A DNA stretch of 64,000 nucleotides from Agelaius tricolor. Lineage: Eukaryota > Chordata > Aves > Passeriformes > Icteridae. Of the stretch, positions 50,901 to 63,016 are shown in pieces; the first letter of the stretch is position 1; each line of letters starts with the position of its first letter. The notes under the pieces were generated by a model, which worked only from the letters and a program-made list of their open reading frames with translations, made no database searches and was not told the origin of the DNA. The position numbers and the translations under genes are program-made. The stretch spans positions 26,623,001-26,687,000 of the forward strand of contig JALJCS010000009.1 in assembly GCA_023055355.1 (NCBI GenBank), in the 5' to 3' direction.

Positions 50901-53900
50901 GACAATTATTCTCCCATGCCAGGTCTAGTTCTCATTTTCTTGGTCTCTCTCTTACCAATTTTTTTCCTTCTGCTTTCACAATTCTTGCCTTATGGATTGA
51001 ATGCAGACATAGCCAAGTGAAAGTCTGTGGCTTGGAGGTAAAATAGTGCTACTTGGGCAAACTGTTTGAGCTATAAATCTATTAATTTATTAATGCTGAT
51101 TCCATGGACAAATGTTTTCTGTCTGACCTCTGAAGTTGCATCCACACTTCTGCAGATTTCTTTGTACAAACATGATGGGTGCACATCAGTCAGTCCTAAC
51201 CTTGGCAGCATAAATTCACACAGAAAAACAAAATTTGATCTTAAGAGCAGTAAAATGCAAGGGAAAAAAACACCTTTAAAAAAGTTTTTAGATCTATTTT
51301 ATAGATTACTATTCTGCACTCGTAATGTGAGCATGTTGCAGAAGTTCATTAAGCAATGCAGTCAATATCTGAAATCAACTTATGGACTTGTTTGGATTTT
51401 GTTTTTCCTCATCCAGCAATAGAATGCAGTACCAAACTTATATCCTGCATTTCTGTCACCATACCTTTTCCAATTCTGTTTCTGCTCCATTCTGTTTACT
51501 CATTTCTCTCAGCTATTTTCCCTAATTTGTCACTATTGGTCTAGCTTGTACCCAAGAGACACAGATCTCCATGTCTTTAAAGAAGGCTTTTTGCTTTTAT
51601 GTAAGTGACATTGTTCTTGTCCACTTCTCATGTATTCAGGCCTGGTGTTAGGTCACTGGTCTTGTGATGAGTGGTGCTCACTGCACCCCACTTGGCTGCT
51701 GAGAAATGGCCTCCTACTTAATTTTTCTCCATCAAAAGCTGATGGAATTTGTGGAGTTCCTGGGTTTGCAGCCTGCTCCAAGCATTGGTTAAGGATGACT
51801 GTTTCCCACTTCACACTAGCCTGGTCTTGTTTACTATACTTCTCCCTTCCAACCATGAAGTGCCAAATGAGGTTAATATTACCAGCTCACCCACCAGTAG
51901 TCTGCAGTGCCAGGCCAGATACCCAAGAGAAGCATGGCTTCCTTCAAGCTCACAAACCAACTGGTGATCAGAGCAGTGAAGGTTAGCTGGGGTCAGGCCA
52001 GAGGGAGAAGGCAAATGCAGGGTGGCTAAGGAGTGAGCCAAACATGGTGATTACAGCCTGACATGGAAAATTGTCCCAGGAAAAACAGTTAAAACAGGGA
52101 GCAACTATAGCTTAGTATTTTAGGAGTGGTGGAGGAAACAATTGACATTCTTCATTAGTAGACTGTAGCCTCAGTAAAATGTAGGGATTCTTTCTGAATG
52201 GATGTGTAGATCTTGGCCTGTGCAGGCTGTCTTCTTCTTTTTTTTTTTTATGTATTCACCAAATGTATGATAAATTAAAACTGCACAATGAGCAGCATTT
52301 CCTCCCTGCAAACTTGCAGTGCACCAGCTATGAGAGAAAATGGGTTCCTGGGGAAATGCATCTTTTATGTTTTTTTCTGACTAGCACTATATCATTACAT
52401 CTTCAGTCAATAAAAGTATGTGTCTTTAATATATATATTTACTCATGCACATATATATCATTCCAGTAATTAGCTGTGGAAAGGAGCAAAAATAGTTATA
52501 AAAACAAGAATTCTGAACAACAAACAAGCTTAGTGTACAACTAAAGGAAACTTTGAAGAAACAGGCCTTCATGAAGGAATAACACTGTTGGAAGCATATG
52601 TTTTCCATGTACCAGGAGACCATTTTAATAGTTTACAAATGTATTTAGCCACAGAAAGTCTAAAATTAGTCAATGTTTTAAAGGGCTAAAGATTGACACA
52701 AGTCATTCCAGTTAGTGAAGGACTTCTTTTCATCCACATTAAGTGAATAAATTTATATAACTGAGAAGATGTTTATGGAGGACTGCTGTTCTGTGGCTGC
52801 TGATTAGAGTTGTACAAAACTTTTCTGCTAATTTTTAGTATTCATTTGTTTCAGGCATTGTGTCTTGTGGGAAATATGGTGGCCTAGACCACAAGTAACT
52901 CAAGTTCTGTCCCTGCTCTTCTGCTGCTATGCTCCATGAGAACAAGGTGTTCATCCACACTGTTGTAGTTTTACCCTCATAAAATAGGAAATCCCTTTGT
53001 AAACTATTTTGAGAACTGCTGATGAAAGATGCTGGCTGTGAGCTTTGCCAGTCTTTTCTCCCACAGTTTGTTTGAGTTTAGTAGACTAAAGTGAAACTCA
53101 GGTGAGTCTTCAGGGCCTCCAGGGTTTGCACTGAAATTGTACAAAACCTTGTATACAGCATGTTTTCACTTTAACAGCTCCAGGGTTACTCCGAGCCTGG
53201 CTCCTCATCGTTAACAGGGCTTGCGAACCTCAGGAAATCCTTCATCTGATCTGAATTATGAATTGGCAAGGAAATCAACATCTTCTGCTGAACAACAGAG
53301 GTTTTATGAGGCTGTGCAACACCGTCTCCACAAAAGCTTAGCTCTATTTCATCTGTGCTCAAACACCAGCTCTGCTCTGTTGCACACCCTGTGCATTCTG
53401 CTCTTCATCCTTAGATGAACTTCATCCCAGATGGCTTCATCCTTGATTGACTGCACTGTGTATGACCACAACCGAGGCACATGTACTGATGTCACGGTGT
53501 TCTCTGATGTCACACACCTCTGCTGAGCTGTGTGAGGAGGCTGCTCTGGGATCCTGCCTTCATGATACCTTAGTCTCAAATGAAACAGAGGTTTGCCCTT
53601 TCAATCCAACTGGGTATCTTCCTCATCACAACAGCTCTTTTCATTGTGGTTTGAGCCACTCAGAGAGAAAACTAAGTCACAGAGCTACCTGGCAGTGTCA
53701 GTCATTGAATAGTGTTCAAGCTTGCTTTCCTGTTAGTTCTGTAGTGGCTCTCTATGCTCACTTGATGGGTTTTCATCCCAATGGCTCTTCTACAGGGTCT
53801 CAAGTCTGTAAAGAACTCATCTCTCTTCTATACACCCATTGGTGGGAGCAAGCTTAAAAAGAAGATGTACCTAGAAGAAAGGAGGAAAAGGGACTTGATC

Positions 53901-53980
53901 CTCAACAGGTCCAGTACTTCACCAGAAATCTGGACAAGATTTCCATCTTCTTCCCCCCAGGGTGATAATGCAGTAATGCA
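44920..53980. other. Gene-free unique sequence
   Basis: Mostly AT-rich unique DNA with an AT-only patch near 45,460-45,485 and short homopolymers. Open frames up to 136 codons (for example 45,849-46,214 and 53,447-53,857, both plus) have no domain that I recognise. Part of 53,160-53,860 is GC-richer and could be a worn transposon or an exon of a non-coding transcript, but I cannot show either. Confidence 0.55.
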
Positions 53981-54011
53981 AAGAAACCTGAAAACAGAAA
54001 AATCTTACTAG

Positions 54012-54061
54012 AATTTCTGTGTTATTGAAAATCCTCAATTTCTGTGTTATTGGAAATCCTT
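54012..54061. repeat. Two-copy 25-bp tandem duplication
   Basis: A 25-base unit beginning AATTTCTGTGTTATTG and ending AAATCCT(C/T) occurs at 54,012-54,036 and 54,037-54,061 with only two mismatches. Confidence 0.9.
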
Positions 54062-55807
54062 TTCAGATCCTTTATTTTAAAAATGGTCTAAATGTACATA
54101 AGAAAAGGAGCTATATTATCTCCTTTAATAAAGTATTCCTTTCATTCTCTGTCAAAAATGGTCACATGCTAAACATCGAACAAAAAAATTTGAAATGTTA
54201 AAGGAATAAAACTCTTCAGGGAATAAATTATTTTTACAACTGGCCAATATAAAATAATACAGTACAAGTCTCTTAAAGTAGTAATTGATAAAGGAATAAA
54301 ACTGCTAAAAGAGTATATTTTTCATTTGCTGGAGCTAACTGTATAATAGCACTCAGCTGTATTTAATCTCTGGGGGCCTACGGAACAGGCATAAAAATGA
54401 ACATAACTTAAAATCGACAAGAGATCTTTCATGAGATTTGTGCTACCTGCTGCCTGCTGGCAACAGCCATGTTCCTGCAGCAAGCCTACTCACTCAGCCC
54501 CACTGCAGTTTGCCTTTCAGAGCCTTTTTTTATCTGTATGTTAAGTAGGTAATTCCCAAGACATCCCTATTAAGTGAAAAAGAATGACTCTTCCAGCCTG
54601 ACACTCAGGGAAACTGAGATACAGGGAGGATGAAGCCTTTGCCTGGAGTCAGGCTGGTTTGTTCTACCATGTAATATGGCTGTAATGGGCCTAGTCCTTC
54701 CACAGAATGCTGATTGAAAATATGCTAGAATAAAAATTTGAAATTATGGTTTCACTAAATATTGCAGAACAGGAGCACGACTGTGCTAGGCCCAGGTCCT
54801 TCAGTTTCCTACAGTGCACATTTGAATGCCAGTATAGAAATCAAGTACCAGTTTTATATTAGTGTCTGGTTGATTAAAGAATCCTTACATTATATTATAG
54901 AGCTATGTGAGTGGACTTCAAAGGCTGACCTCACAGGGGCAAAAAGAGAGCATCCCAAGAGGGAGAACATTCCCCCACTGTGTGGCCATAGTGTGATTCT
55001 TGTTTGCCTTTGAAACAGGTGTGTGCCATGAATTTCTTAGATTTTCATTAAGGAAAAGAAGATAAATTTTTCTTTAGGTAGATACATGCAGAGATTCTTC
55101 GTTGAAGCAAATGGAGAGAGAGTGGGAACTTGGAAGAATGCATACAAATGGCATTTCATTTATCCTTCTGCTGTCTTGGTGGGTGTTGGAGAGGCCAAGT
55201 GATTTCTAGCTTGTACAGGCTTCACCCAAGTGATGTTTTCTCCCCAGAGTCTCTTCCTGTTTTTCCATCCACTACTCAGACCGTTTGTCCCAGCAGAACT
55301 GCTTCATTCTTCTTGAGATCAGTCACACTGAAACAACTGAATAGAATTAGAGTTTTCGACTGTATTTTTCAGCTAGTTTATGTTTGCTTCTCTCCTATCA
55401 ACCATGAGCTCATTTTCCATTTATTTAATCAGAAGTAAGACCGTGGGCTTTTATCTAAATAGTCTTAAATTTAGCGTGTATTTTAAAACTGAATCCTTCT
55501 TTATGTTGAAGTTATGAAGCTACCTTCTTTTCATAGCACTTCCTTATAAAGCAATTAACCTAATCATATGAAATTTTAATGACATTTGAAATTTAGAAAC
55601 GTATCTACATTTTATGGGATTTCTGGATTTTGGTTCCCTAAGAAGGGAAATAACTGACTTCCTTATTTTCTTACATTTTTTACTTTGTTTAGTTCTAGGG
55701 GAGAATATGCCAGAAACTTTGATGAATGCATAAAAATAATAGAAGATAAATGTGCCTGTGTAAATTTCTACCCCATGCATCCCCTGTGCCCTTGCATCAT
55801 ATTGCCT

Positions 55808-55830
55808 AGTCTGTTTATCGTAAACAGACT
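55808..55830. promoter_or_regulatory. Inverted repeat of forkhead-type sites
   Basis: AGTCTGTTTA (55,808-55,817) pairs perfectly with TAAACAGACT (55,821-55,830) around TCG. Each arm contains the forkhead core TGTTTA/TAAACA, and the right arm reads GTAAACA, the canonical FOX binding sequence. A head-to-head pair three bases apart could bind two forkhead proteins, or it may be a chance palindrome. Confidence 0.3.
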
Positions 55831-58800
55831 GTATCTATTCAGGAATAGTAGCATACTTTTATCAAAACACAGATAGTTTCCCTTTATAATCCACAGAATC
55901 AGTTACAAATTTCTCTCACTAATTATTTTAGGATAGAAATTGTTATTCTTTGAGACCTGGTGGGTGAAATTAAAAAAAAAAAAAAGGACAGCTAGAAAAA
56001 AGAAAAAGCTTTAGTCTTTTTCTTAATGGTGGTTTTAAGCATATAGAAAGAAGTGAGGAGAGTAAGAGCAAGAATAAATTGCAGTATTCCTAACTTACCA
56101 AATAATACATTTTGTTTCTGCCTCACTTCAAAAAGACCCAAAAGAATGTTGTTTAAACTTGGCTTATTTTGTAGATACCCTTGAGAGTCTGCTAATAAAT
56201 GGAGTGCCAAACAAGTTAGTTCTGTAGTTTCAAAGTGGTACATACATAACATATGTAGACAGAATATCACTTGTGCCTGAACCTCACTATTTCTCTGTTG
56301 AGCTCTGTCTCCATTCTCATGGAAACCAACCACTGATTGACAGTAATGCTGTGAACTTCCACTTATTAGCTAATGCTGACTTTTCTTGAAAATAGGAGCT
56401 GAGTGCAGCATTATGGAATATTCATGGAACAAAATTCCAGAGAGAGAGGTCTCAGGGTCAGGAGGAGGGAGGGAATGAGAGACAGATGCCAGATTGCCTG
56501 TAGAGAGTCCAAGCATGTGTTTTTGTTTGTAGCAATGATGCACATGCCTTTTGCGGGTGCAATTATTGCTTTTGCCTTTGAAAGTTTTACCATAAATCTG
56601 TTTCTCAATCTCCCTTCATTTTTGACCCAAACTAACCTCTTCTCTATACAGTTCTGTTACTTAACTGCAGTTCCACTTGGGAATATCCATGCGCCACCAT
56701 GCTCCAGGTGTTCTCCCCTGAATTTTAGAGATCGCTCTGAGTTCAAATCTGTTTCTGATCAGGTTTCATCCATTAGTCTTTCTGTCTTTTCATGATCTTC
56801 ATGCACTGGATTTTATCCCTCACTGAGTCATTGCAATGAACAGCACCACATGAGTGAAAAAAATAATTTGCCCTTTATTTTTGGTCTCTGCCTACCATGC
56901 AGCTTTAAGCAAAGGCATATGATCAGTAAGCAGATGAAAACTGAAACCTAAAGTATTTGAATATCCATTTACCGTATCGTGACACTTTCCTTTTAATCTA
57001 TCAAATACTTAAAAATCTGAATTCTCTTGTTCTAGCAATAAGCTTGTCTTATTTGAGTGACACTTCAGGTCTAATGAAGCTGACTGCAGGTGACTCACAG
57101 CTAACTGTGCAACAGATGTGGGGTGAAAGCTTTTAGCAGCCATGCACTTCCAAGTGGGAATTCCCTGCCTGTAGTATTTGTGACATTGATACTGTGCTAT
57201 TTTTCCGTGTCAGACTCAGGCTTTATTGTGGACCTGACAGGTTCAAAGTCACAGAAGCTACTTCTTGTCATAGAGTGTTTCAGAGAGAAGGCATTTAATA
57301 GTGTATTAGCATTTGTTAGTTTTATTTAGGAAATGGAGAAAAAATTGCATCTCAGTATTCTTGTACTCCTGGGGAGCTTTCAGCCCTCAGAGAATTTCCT
57401 AACCTTGCCCTTGTCCCCAGGCTGGGGTGCTGACAAACGTGCTGCAGCTTACCAGGGGAAGAGATTGATGTTCAATTCAACTGCCATATCTGGATGAACA
57501 GAATATGTACTGGTTTGAAATGTTGTTCAAGTTACCATAAAAAAGCTAAGTATGAGAATATAGATTCATATCATATTGTGTGCACTGTCAGGAATTTTCC
57601 ATCACCTCGTCTTTTGGAAAGAGAAGCTTTCAATAGCTCAGGAGGTTTTTTTTGGGAGACACAGCATGCTGCCTGCGAGTCTCCCCAGATGCTTTGGGGA
57701 AGCTTCTCCTTTGGTGTGTCCTGCAATTTGCAGGACTGATATTGGGAGAGAAAGAGCCGTGCAACAGCTCACAAATGTGAGCCTTGAGGTGGTGGGGAAG
57801 TCAAGGAGGGGCAGATGGGTTTGCACAGTTTCCTGGTCTGGTGGGCTGCCCACCGTGGTTAGAAGTAATTGTAGCCTGCATCAGTTCTGTCACAGCTGGG
57901 TGATAGACTTCATCCTATGTGGGATGCAACAACTAAATGGGGTTGGTCACTTGGGGTAGCTGTTGAGTGTGGATGCCCACTGTCATAAAGGGACTATGAT
58001 CTTAGTCAAGAGCTCTCTGCAATACTATTTATCAAGAAAGCCATACTTTTAAGCCACAGGTGTGTATCTGGGCCCTCAGAAGTAATTTAAATGCATATAT
58101 ATGTACTTTTATTTTATTTTTTTTTTTATATAGGGCAAAGTTGCCTGAAGCCTGTTTATTAGTTAATAACCCCCTCCAGGTTACCGTCTCTAATCTTGTA
58201 ATGAAATTGAGTTAATAAATCCAAGATATTATTAAATAAAGCAAGTATTTAATATTGCTTGTCCTCTTTGAATCCAAGTTGCAATACAACAGAATTTCAT
58301 TTTATAAATAACACCTTTCGTGCTAGCACCACAGGGCATGATTCAAAAGAATCTAAATAGAACATGAATGCTGTAATCAAATGCAGACCCCAGGAAGGCA
58401 GATTAAAAAGGCATGTTGCTGGTTAGCACAGCAGACAGGGTAAGTATAGCAGGTCACAGCAGAGAAGCTAGTTACAAAAACAAGGGCACAATCAAATGAA
58501 AATTGTTTGCTTGCCCACTCCAAACCATGACTGACTGCTTCTGTGTCCATGACCTATTTTTTTTAAATAAAGGAAGATTTTGAGAGGTTGTTACATTTTA
58601 ATTGCTTTGTACTAAACAAGAAAACAGCAAAAAAAAAAAAATTCCCAACTCTGTGTTTGCATGTGGAGTACAGCAGGAGAATATCTATTTATAGGTAGAG
58701 ACACTACAGCTGGAGAAGACTTTTCCACTAGGTTTATTTCATTTCATCTCTGTTTATCTCATCTGTTAGCACCCACTGCCAAAGGCTGTGTGTCTCCTGC

Positions 58801-59617
58801 TATATAGAGGAACATAGAGACGAGGGAAAAGCTGCAGGGCACTGCCATGAAGCTTGCCTTGCAGAGAAGGGCAATACTTGCATCCTGCAAGTGTTCAGTG
58901 CTGAGGCAGAAGTGGCAGGAGCAAAGCAGACAGGTCTTCATGAAGCCCAGGATCCAGAGGCAGCCCTGTCCTGGGACCATCCTCCTGCAGCACTGCCTGG
59001 CCACTGGCACGTGCCTGGCTATCCTGGCCATGCTGTCTTCCTGTCTTTCTTCCTTGAGGGTGTCACAAAGGTGGAGCAGAGGTTAATGGAGCAAAAAGAA
59101 AAATTAACCTCCATGTGCTTATCTGCAGCTGCTCCAAAGGCTTGATTGTAGCATGGCCTTTCTCTAAGCACAGAGCTTTAGCTTGTGGAGGGATGCATGG
59201 AGGGGAGGAAAGAAAAGTCAGGGTCTCCAAGCACTCTCTTTCCTCAGCTGGGGTTCTTTCTTTATTGCTGAGATGGGAAAAGCATCACCCTTTTTGAGGC
59301 TTGTCCTCTCTATACTGAAACAAGGCAGGCAGAGAAACCCTTAGGGGTTATTGAGTTTAGCCCTGTATTCTCTGTGTGTGCATATGTACAATTGCTGCAA
59401 AATGCATTTGGTCTTCTAGTTCAAGGACTAACAGCCAAGACAGGGGCAAGGAATTAAACTCTGGTGATTTTGTTTATATGTATTTGTGCATGTACAGATG
59501 TACACCCACAAATGTATACATTTATATTTGTGTGCATAACATGGTTGCAAATATTAAAAAATATTAGTAAGAAGATGCTTGTGTTATAACAAGGTACCCC
59601 CTCCAAGACTCCCAGTT

Positions 59618-59642
59618 ATTTCCATATAGGAAATATGGAAAT
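59618..59642. repeat. 10-bp perfect inverted repeat
   Basis: ATTTCCATAT (59,618-59,627) and ATATGGAAAT (59,633-59,642) flank the spacer AGGAA. This is a small palindrome in AT-rich DNA with no evident role. Confidence 0.8.
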
Positions 59643-61216
59643 TCCCAAGAAAAAGCAAAGTCAGTACAGTTAGCTCACTGAGCTACTTAAAGAATTAAAG
59701 TGTTCTGATAGGCAGTCTATTAATTTATTTTAACAGTAGAATCAAACTAGCCTAATGCAAATAATAAGTCACAAAAACTAGTCTGTAAACAGTATAGTGA
59801 AAAAAAAAATTAAAAATTAACCTTCCAGAATGGTCTTCTGTACTCAAGGTAAATGAAATATTTTGTGGTGGCAGCAGCAAAAAAATGAAATATGAGATCT
59901 TGCATCCCAAGTTATTAGTGACCTCTTAAAAGACAGGCTGAAAAGTGCCTTTACCAAATTAAAACTTTGAAAAAGGGCACAAATGGGAAATGTCAAAATA
60001 AAAAATCTGAGGAAAATGATTGTCCCCCTGGCTCTTATTATTTTGCAGTTCTGAGGCTGTGGCCACTGTTAACGCTAGTGAAGCAAGAATGGCACAATTC
60101 AATCTCCTGAAGTCTGTAATGAAAATAGTCTACACTGACAGGCAGACAGTTGGAATTTGCTGAGATTTTGATTACAATTGTGTGATCTGTTCACTGCATG
60201 TCTTTTTTTTTTGGTCTAATTTTCAGAAACTTCATGGGCTTTTTTTTTTTAATGGAAGATTTCATTTGGTTCTCTGTTCCCTGTGTTTACAGTACAGCCA
60301 TCCTTAATGCTTAATGATACTAAATAATAAGAATGCCAGAGTGCTTAATTTAATGTCTGCTATTGATCTCTGGACTGCTTAGCAAATGCCTTACTAAACA
60401 CAGAGGGCTATATACTGCCCCCACTTCCATCTATGTAAATCTCCTAAAGTGTTGGGAACCTAAGGTCAGCTGATCTGCCTCCTAATTGTGTTTCCTGCTT
60501 AGAAATGTTAAAGGTTTTCCTCATCACAAACAGGAATTATTATTTCAAATTCTGTTCCATTATTCTTTGTGTGCCTCTCTGCTCACTGAGCACTCAGCTC
60601 TCTGGACACCTCTCGCTAATAAGGTTTCACTTGCAAGAGCTCACATTTGTCTCAGTTTTCTTCAGTATTTCTGGCAATGCTGGTAAACATAAAGGTAGTG
60701 AGAGAAGCGAATGCTGAGCTGATTTGTAAATGAGCAAAGCATTTCTTAGTGAGGTCAGATCAGCTGACAACTTCTCTCTGTCACCCAACGCCCTTCCAGG
60801 GTAAAGACTTCTTTGGTACCAACTCATATGAGCTGGATGGTCAGATTGACAATTTGCCAATTAATGGGGCAAGATCGAGACTCCCATTCTTCCCACAGCT
60901 CTCCCAGTGCTGTGTCAGTGATGTCACTTCTACTGCTCTGTCTCAAGAAATCTCGTGGAAATGCCTCCTTCTTTTATTTTATTGAAATCATCGTGATTTT
61001 GTAGAGCTACAAATGCTTTAACAGTCTCTTCTCCTAAAGGTCTGAGTCTGAAGAAGCTGTGATTTACTATAAATTTTGCAGTAAAGCTCTTGGCTTTTAT
61101 TTTCAGCCATAATTCAATCTTAAGCTTTCTCTGCCTTTCCCACCTGCATTGTAGACTGACTGTTGCTAGCAAAATCTATCCCAGCGTTACTTTGCCAGCT
61201 AGAACACACAGATGTA

Positions 61217-61230
61217 AAACTAATTAGTTT
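61217..61230. repeat. 14-bp perfect palindrome with TAATTA core
   Basis: AAACTAATTAGTTT is self-complementary. The TAATTA centre is the classic homeodomain dimer core (CTAATTAG form). Whether it is used as a binding site is unknown. Confidence 0.75.
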
Positions 61231-62439
61231 AAAAAACATGTTTTCATTTGTGTCTTGTGAATACAGTAGTCCTTAAGAATTCAACAGATTAGGAATTTTT
61301 TTGAGACTTGAATTCTGGGGTGGCACCACGTTCTTTCAGCACTGCATCTCTGTCTCAAATGGTGCAGTACCCTGGAACAGAAGTGCAGGTTGAGATTCCC
61401 AAGCCATTTTCAGTTATCTCATGGTCTTTCAGTTTTTGTCCCACTTCTCCTCTCAAGTAGGTCCTCACCTGCTGTACTCTGCTTTTCTAGTCATGACCCA
61501 AAACCCAGCACTACCAAGCACCTCAGTTCCCATCAGCAATCTCTGATCTTTTACTGAGGCAGGTTTAATAAGCTTGCTAATAATGACTTGTAGCATACTG
61601 GTTTCTCGTAGACTCAGGCCATCCCCCATTCTAGGTCTCCAAATGTGCTTGATAAATTATTTGAATTACTCTTTCAATTGCCATCTGTAGTTCCTCATAA
61701 AGAGACTGCTATTTGTCGTGCGTTGTGCCAAATCACGCAATAGTTTTTGCAAAGCCAGGGACTGTACTGAAATCACCAAACTCGTGTCACTTGTGAGCTG
61801 CAGTACAATAACAAGTTAGCTTTAAGTAGGTTACAGTTGCAGTCTTGTGAGCTGAGAATGAAGGCCTTGGAACTCTGACCTGTAAATCTCAAAAATTATG
61901 GGGAGGTACAAGAGAAGAGAATTTCATGTACCTCAAGTTTTTTAATACATATATAAAATTTTTCTTATAAATATGAATCATAAAATGAATAAAATGTCAG
62001 TGTTATGCATAAATACATATAGAAACATATGCATACTGATCTACACTCACACATACGTATGTTGTGACCTTCTCCTCCTTCCCCTTGCCTTGAACTTCCT
62101 CCTTGAATGTGTCCTAATGGTGGAGCACCGATCATCAGATCTAAAGAAATTTAGTGCTGCGTGAAACCTTGGAATAGTGACGTCTGTTAAATGTGGACAG
62201 TTTTGTTTGTCTACTGGGAAATAGCATGAACTTCCCAATTTTTTTTTTTCAAGTTTGCATTGCCCTCCTCCTCCCCACCCAAGGGAGGGTAGCTTCAGGA
62301 GAAATGGCTGCTTTCTTGCTTTCTGGTGTGGTGTAAAGTTTTCCGTCGAGAGACAATAATGTACATTCCTCTGGCAGGACGGGATGGATTTTTTTGTTTC
62401 TCTTGCTGTTGTTTATTTATAAGACATTTCCTCTTGCTT

Positions 62440-62647
62440 AGTGGAAGTTTGATCGTAAGAGGCTCCAGTGATTTTCCTTCCCACCTCTCCCCTCCCTAAT
62501 TTCTCTGCCTCGGCACTCGCTCTGGAACAGAGCGAACTCAAAAAGCCCATCGGCGCAGGGCGCGCTTCGCAGCCAAGCCCTGCCACTCTCCAGAGACTGT
62601 GAGGTGATTCTCCTTCGTCACTGCTTGGACCAGGAACCACAGCCCTG
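62440..62647 (+). other. Putative untranslated first exon with splice donor
   Basis: The segment ends at CCCTG|GTGAGT, with GT at 62,648-62,649. This is close to the optimal vertebrate donor (GTRAGT intact). Upstream sequence is CpG-bearing, as expected at a transcription start. I see no well-placed start codon, so the exon would be 5' untranslated. The exon start is a guess, since I see no TATA box. Coding exons would lie beyond the right edge of the window. A minus-strand gene or a chance donor are the alternatives. Confidence 0.3.
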
Positions 62648-62739
62648 GTGAGTGGTGAGCTCCCAGAATTTGATGTGTCAAGCCTTCTATTCTCGGGGCC
62701 GCTGCGGCGAAGCAGGAAATAAAGGTTTTTTTGTTTGGA

Positions 62740-62764
62740 TTTTTTTTTTTTTTGGTTGTGTTTT

Positions 62765-62798
<34 letters not shown>
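62740..62798. repeat. T-rich tract including a run of 31 T
   Basis: Fourteen T (62,740-62,753), then GGTTGTG, TTTT and CCC, then 31 T (62,768-62,798). It lies between the two CpG-rich halves of the island. Such runs exclude nucleosomes in many systems and are mutation-prone. It could also be read as the A-tail of a minus-strand retroposed copy, for which I see no other support. Confidence 0.9.
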
Positions 62799-62802
<4 letters not shown>

Positions 62803-62816
62803 ACAAAAACAGAATC

Positions 62817-62853
62817 AGCTTGGAGCGCAGAAGGAATACGGAGCTTGGAGCGC
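62817..62853. repeat. 12-bp direct repeat in the CpG island
   Basis: AGCTTGGAGCGC occurs at 62,817-62,828 and 62,842-62,853, a 25-bp period at the sharp left edge of the densest CpG region. Confidence 0.85.
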
Positions 62854-63016
62854 GGCGGCTGCCGAGCCGAGTGCGGGGAGCTCGGCGGAGCGGGGGGGCC
62901 GCGCCGCCCCGGTGTCCCCTCGGTGTCCCCCCGGCCACCAGCGGGGGTCAGGGCGGGCAGCGCGGCCGGGCTGCGGCGGGCGGGGGCGGTCCGGCCGGGG
63001 ACACGGGGCGGGGGGG

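Larger units (their letters stand above)
54070..62430. other. Gene-free unique sequence
   Basis: AT-rich unique DNA with a poly-A run near 55,972-55,985, T-rich tracts near 58,118-58,128 and 60,205-60,250, and the small palindromes listed separately. A GC-richer patch at about 58,840-59,150 has overlapping short frames on both strands and no recognisable product. No transposon was recognised. Confidence 0.6.
62505..63016. promoter_or_regulatory. CpG island, likely promoter
   Basis: CpG is almost absent across most of the window but abundant here. It is moderate at 62,513-62,575 and 62,695-62,712, and very dense at 62,824-63,010. GC boxes are visible (GGGGGCGG near 62,982-62,989; GGGGCGGGGGGG at 63,005-63,016; AGGGCGGGC near 62,950). 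There is no TATA box. Vertebrate CpG islands usually mark transcription start regions. The island is split by T-rich sequence at 62,740-62,798. Open frames through the GC-rich part are Arg/Pro/Gly/Ala-rich on both strands and have no recognisable domain. Confidence 0.7.

Noticed and set aside
53160..53860. Possible worn transposon or exon in a GC-richer stretch with a 136-codon frame
   Set aside because: I could not match it to any family or domain, so there is not enough evidence to annotate it.
58840..59150. Overlapping 79-90 codon frames on both strands
   Set aside because: Local GC richness explains the open frames. No domain was recognised and no convincing splice-site pair was seen.
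62740..63016. Retroposed gene copy with an A-tail on the minus strand
   Set aside because: There is no polyadenylation signal before the A run, no recognisable transcript sequence, and no visible target-site duplication. A CpG-island promoter with a T-tract is simpler.
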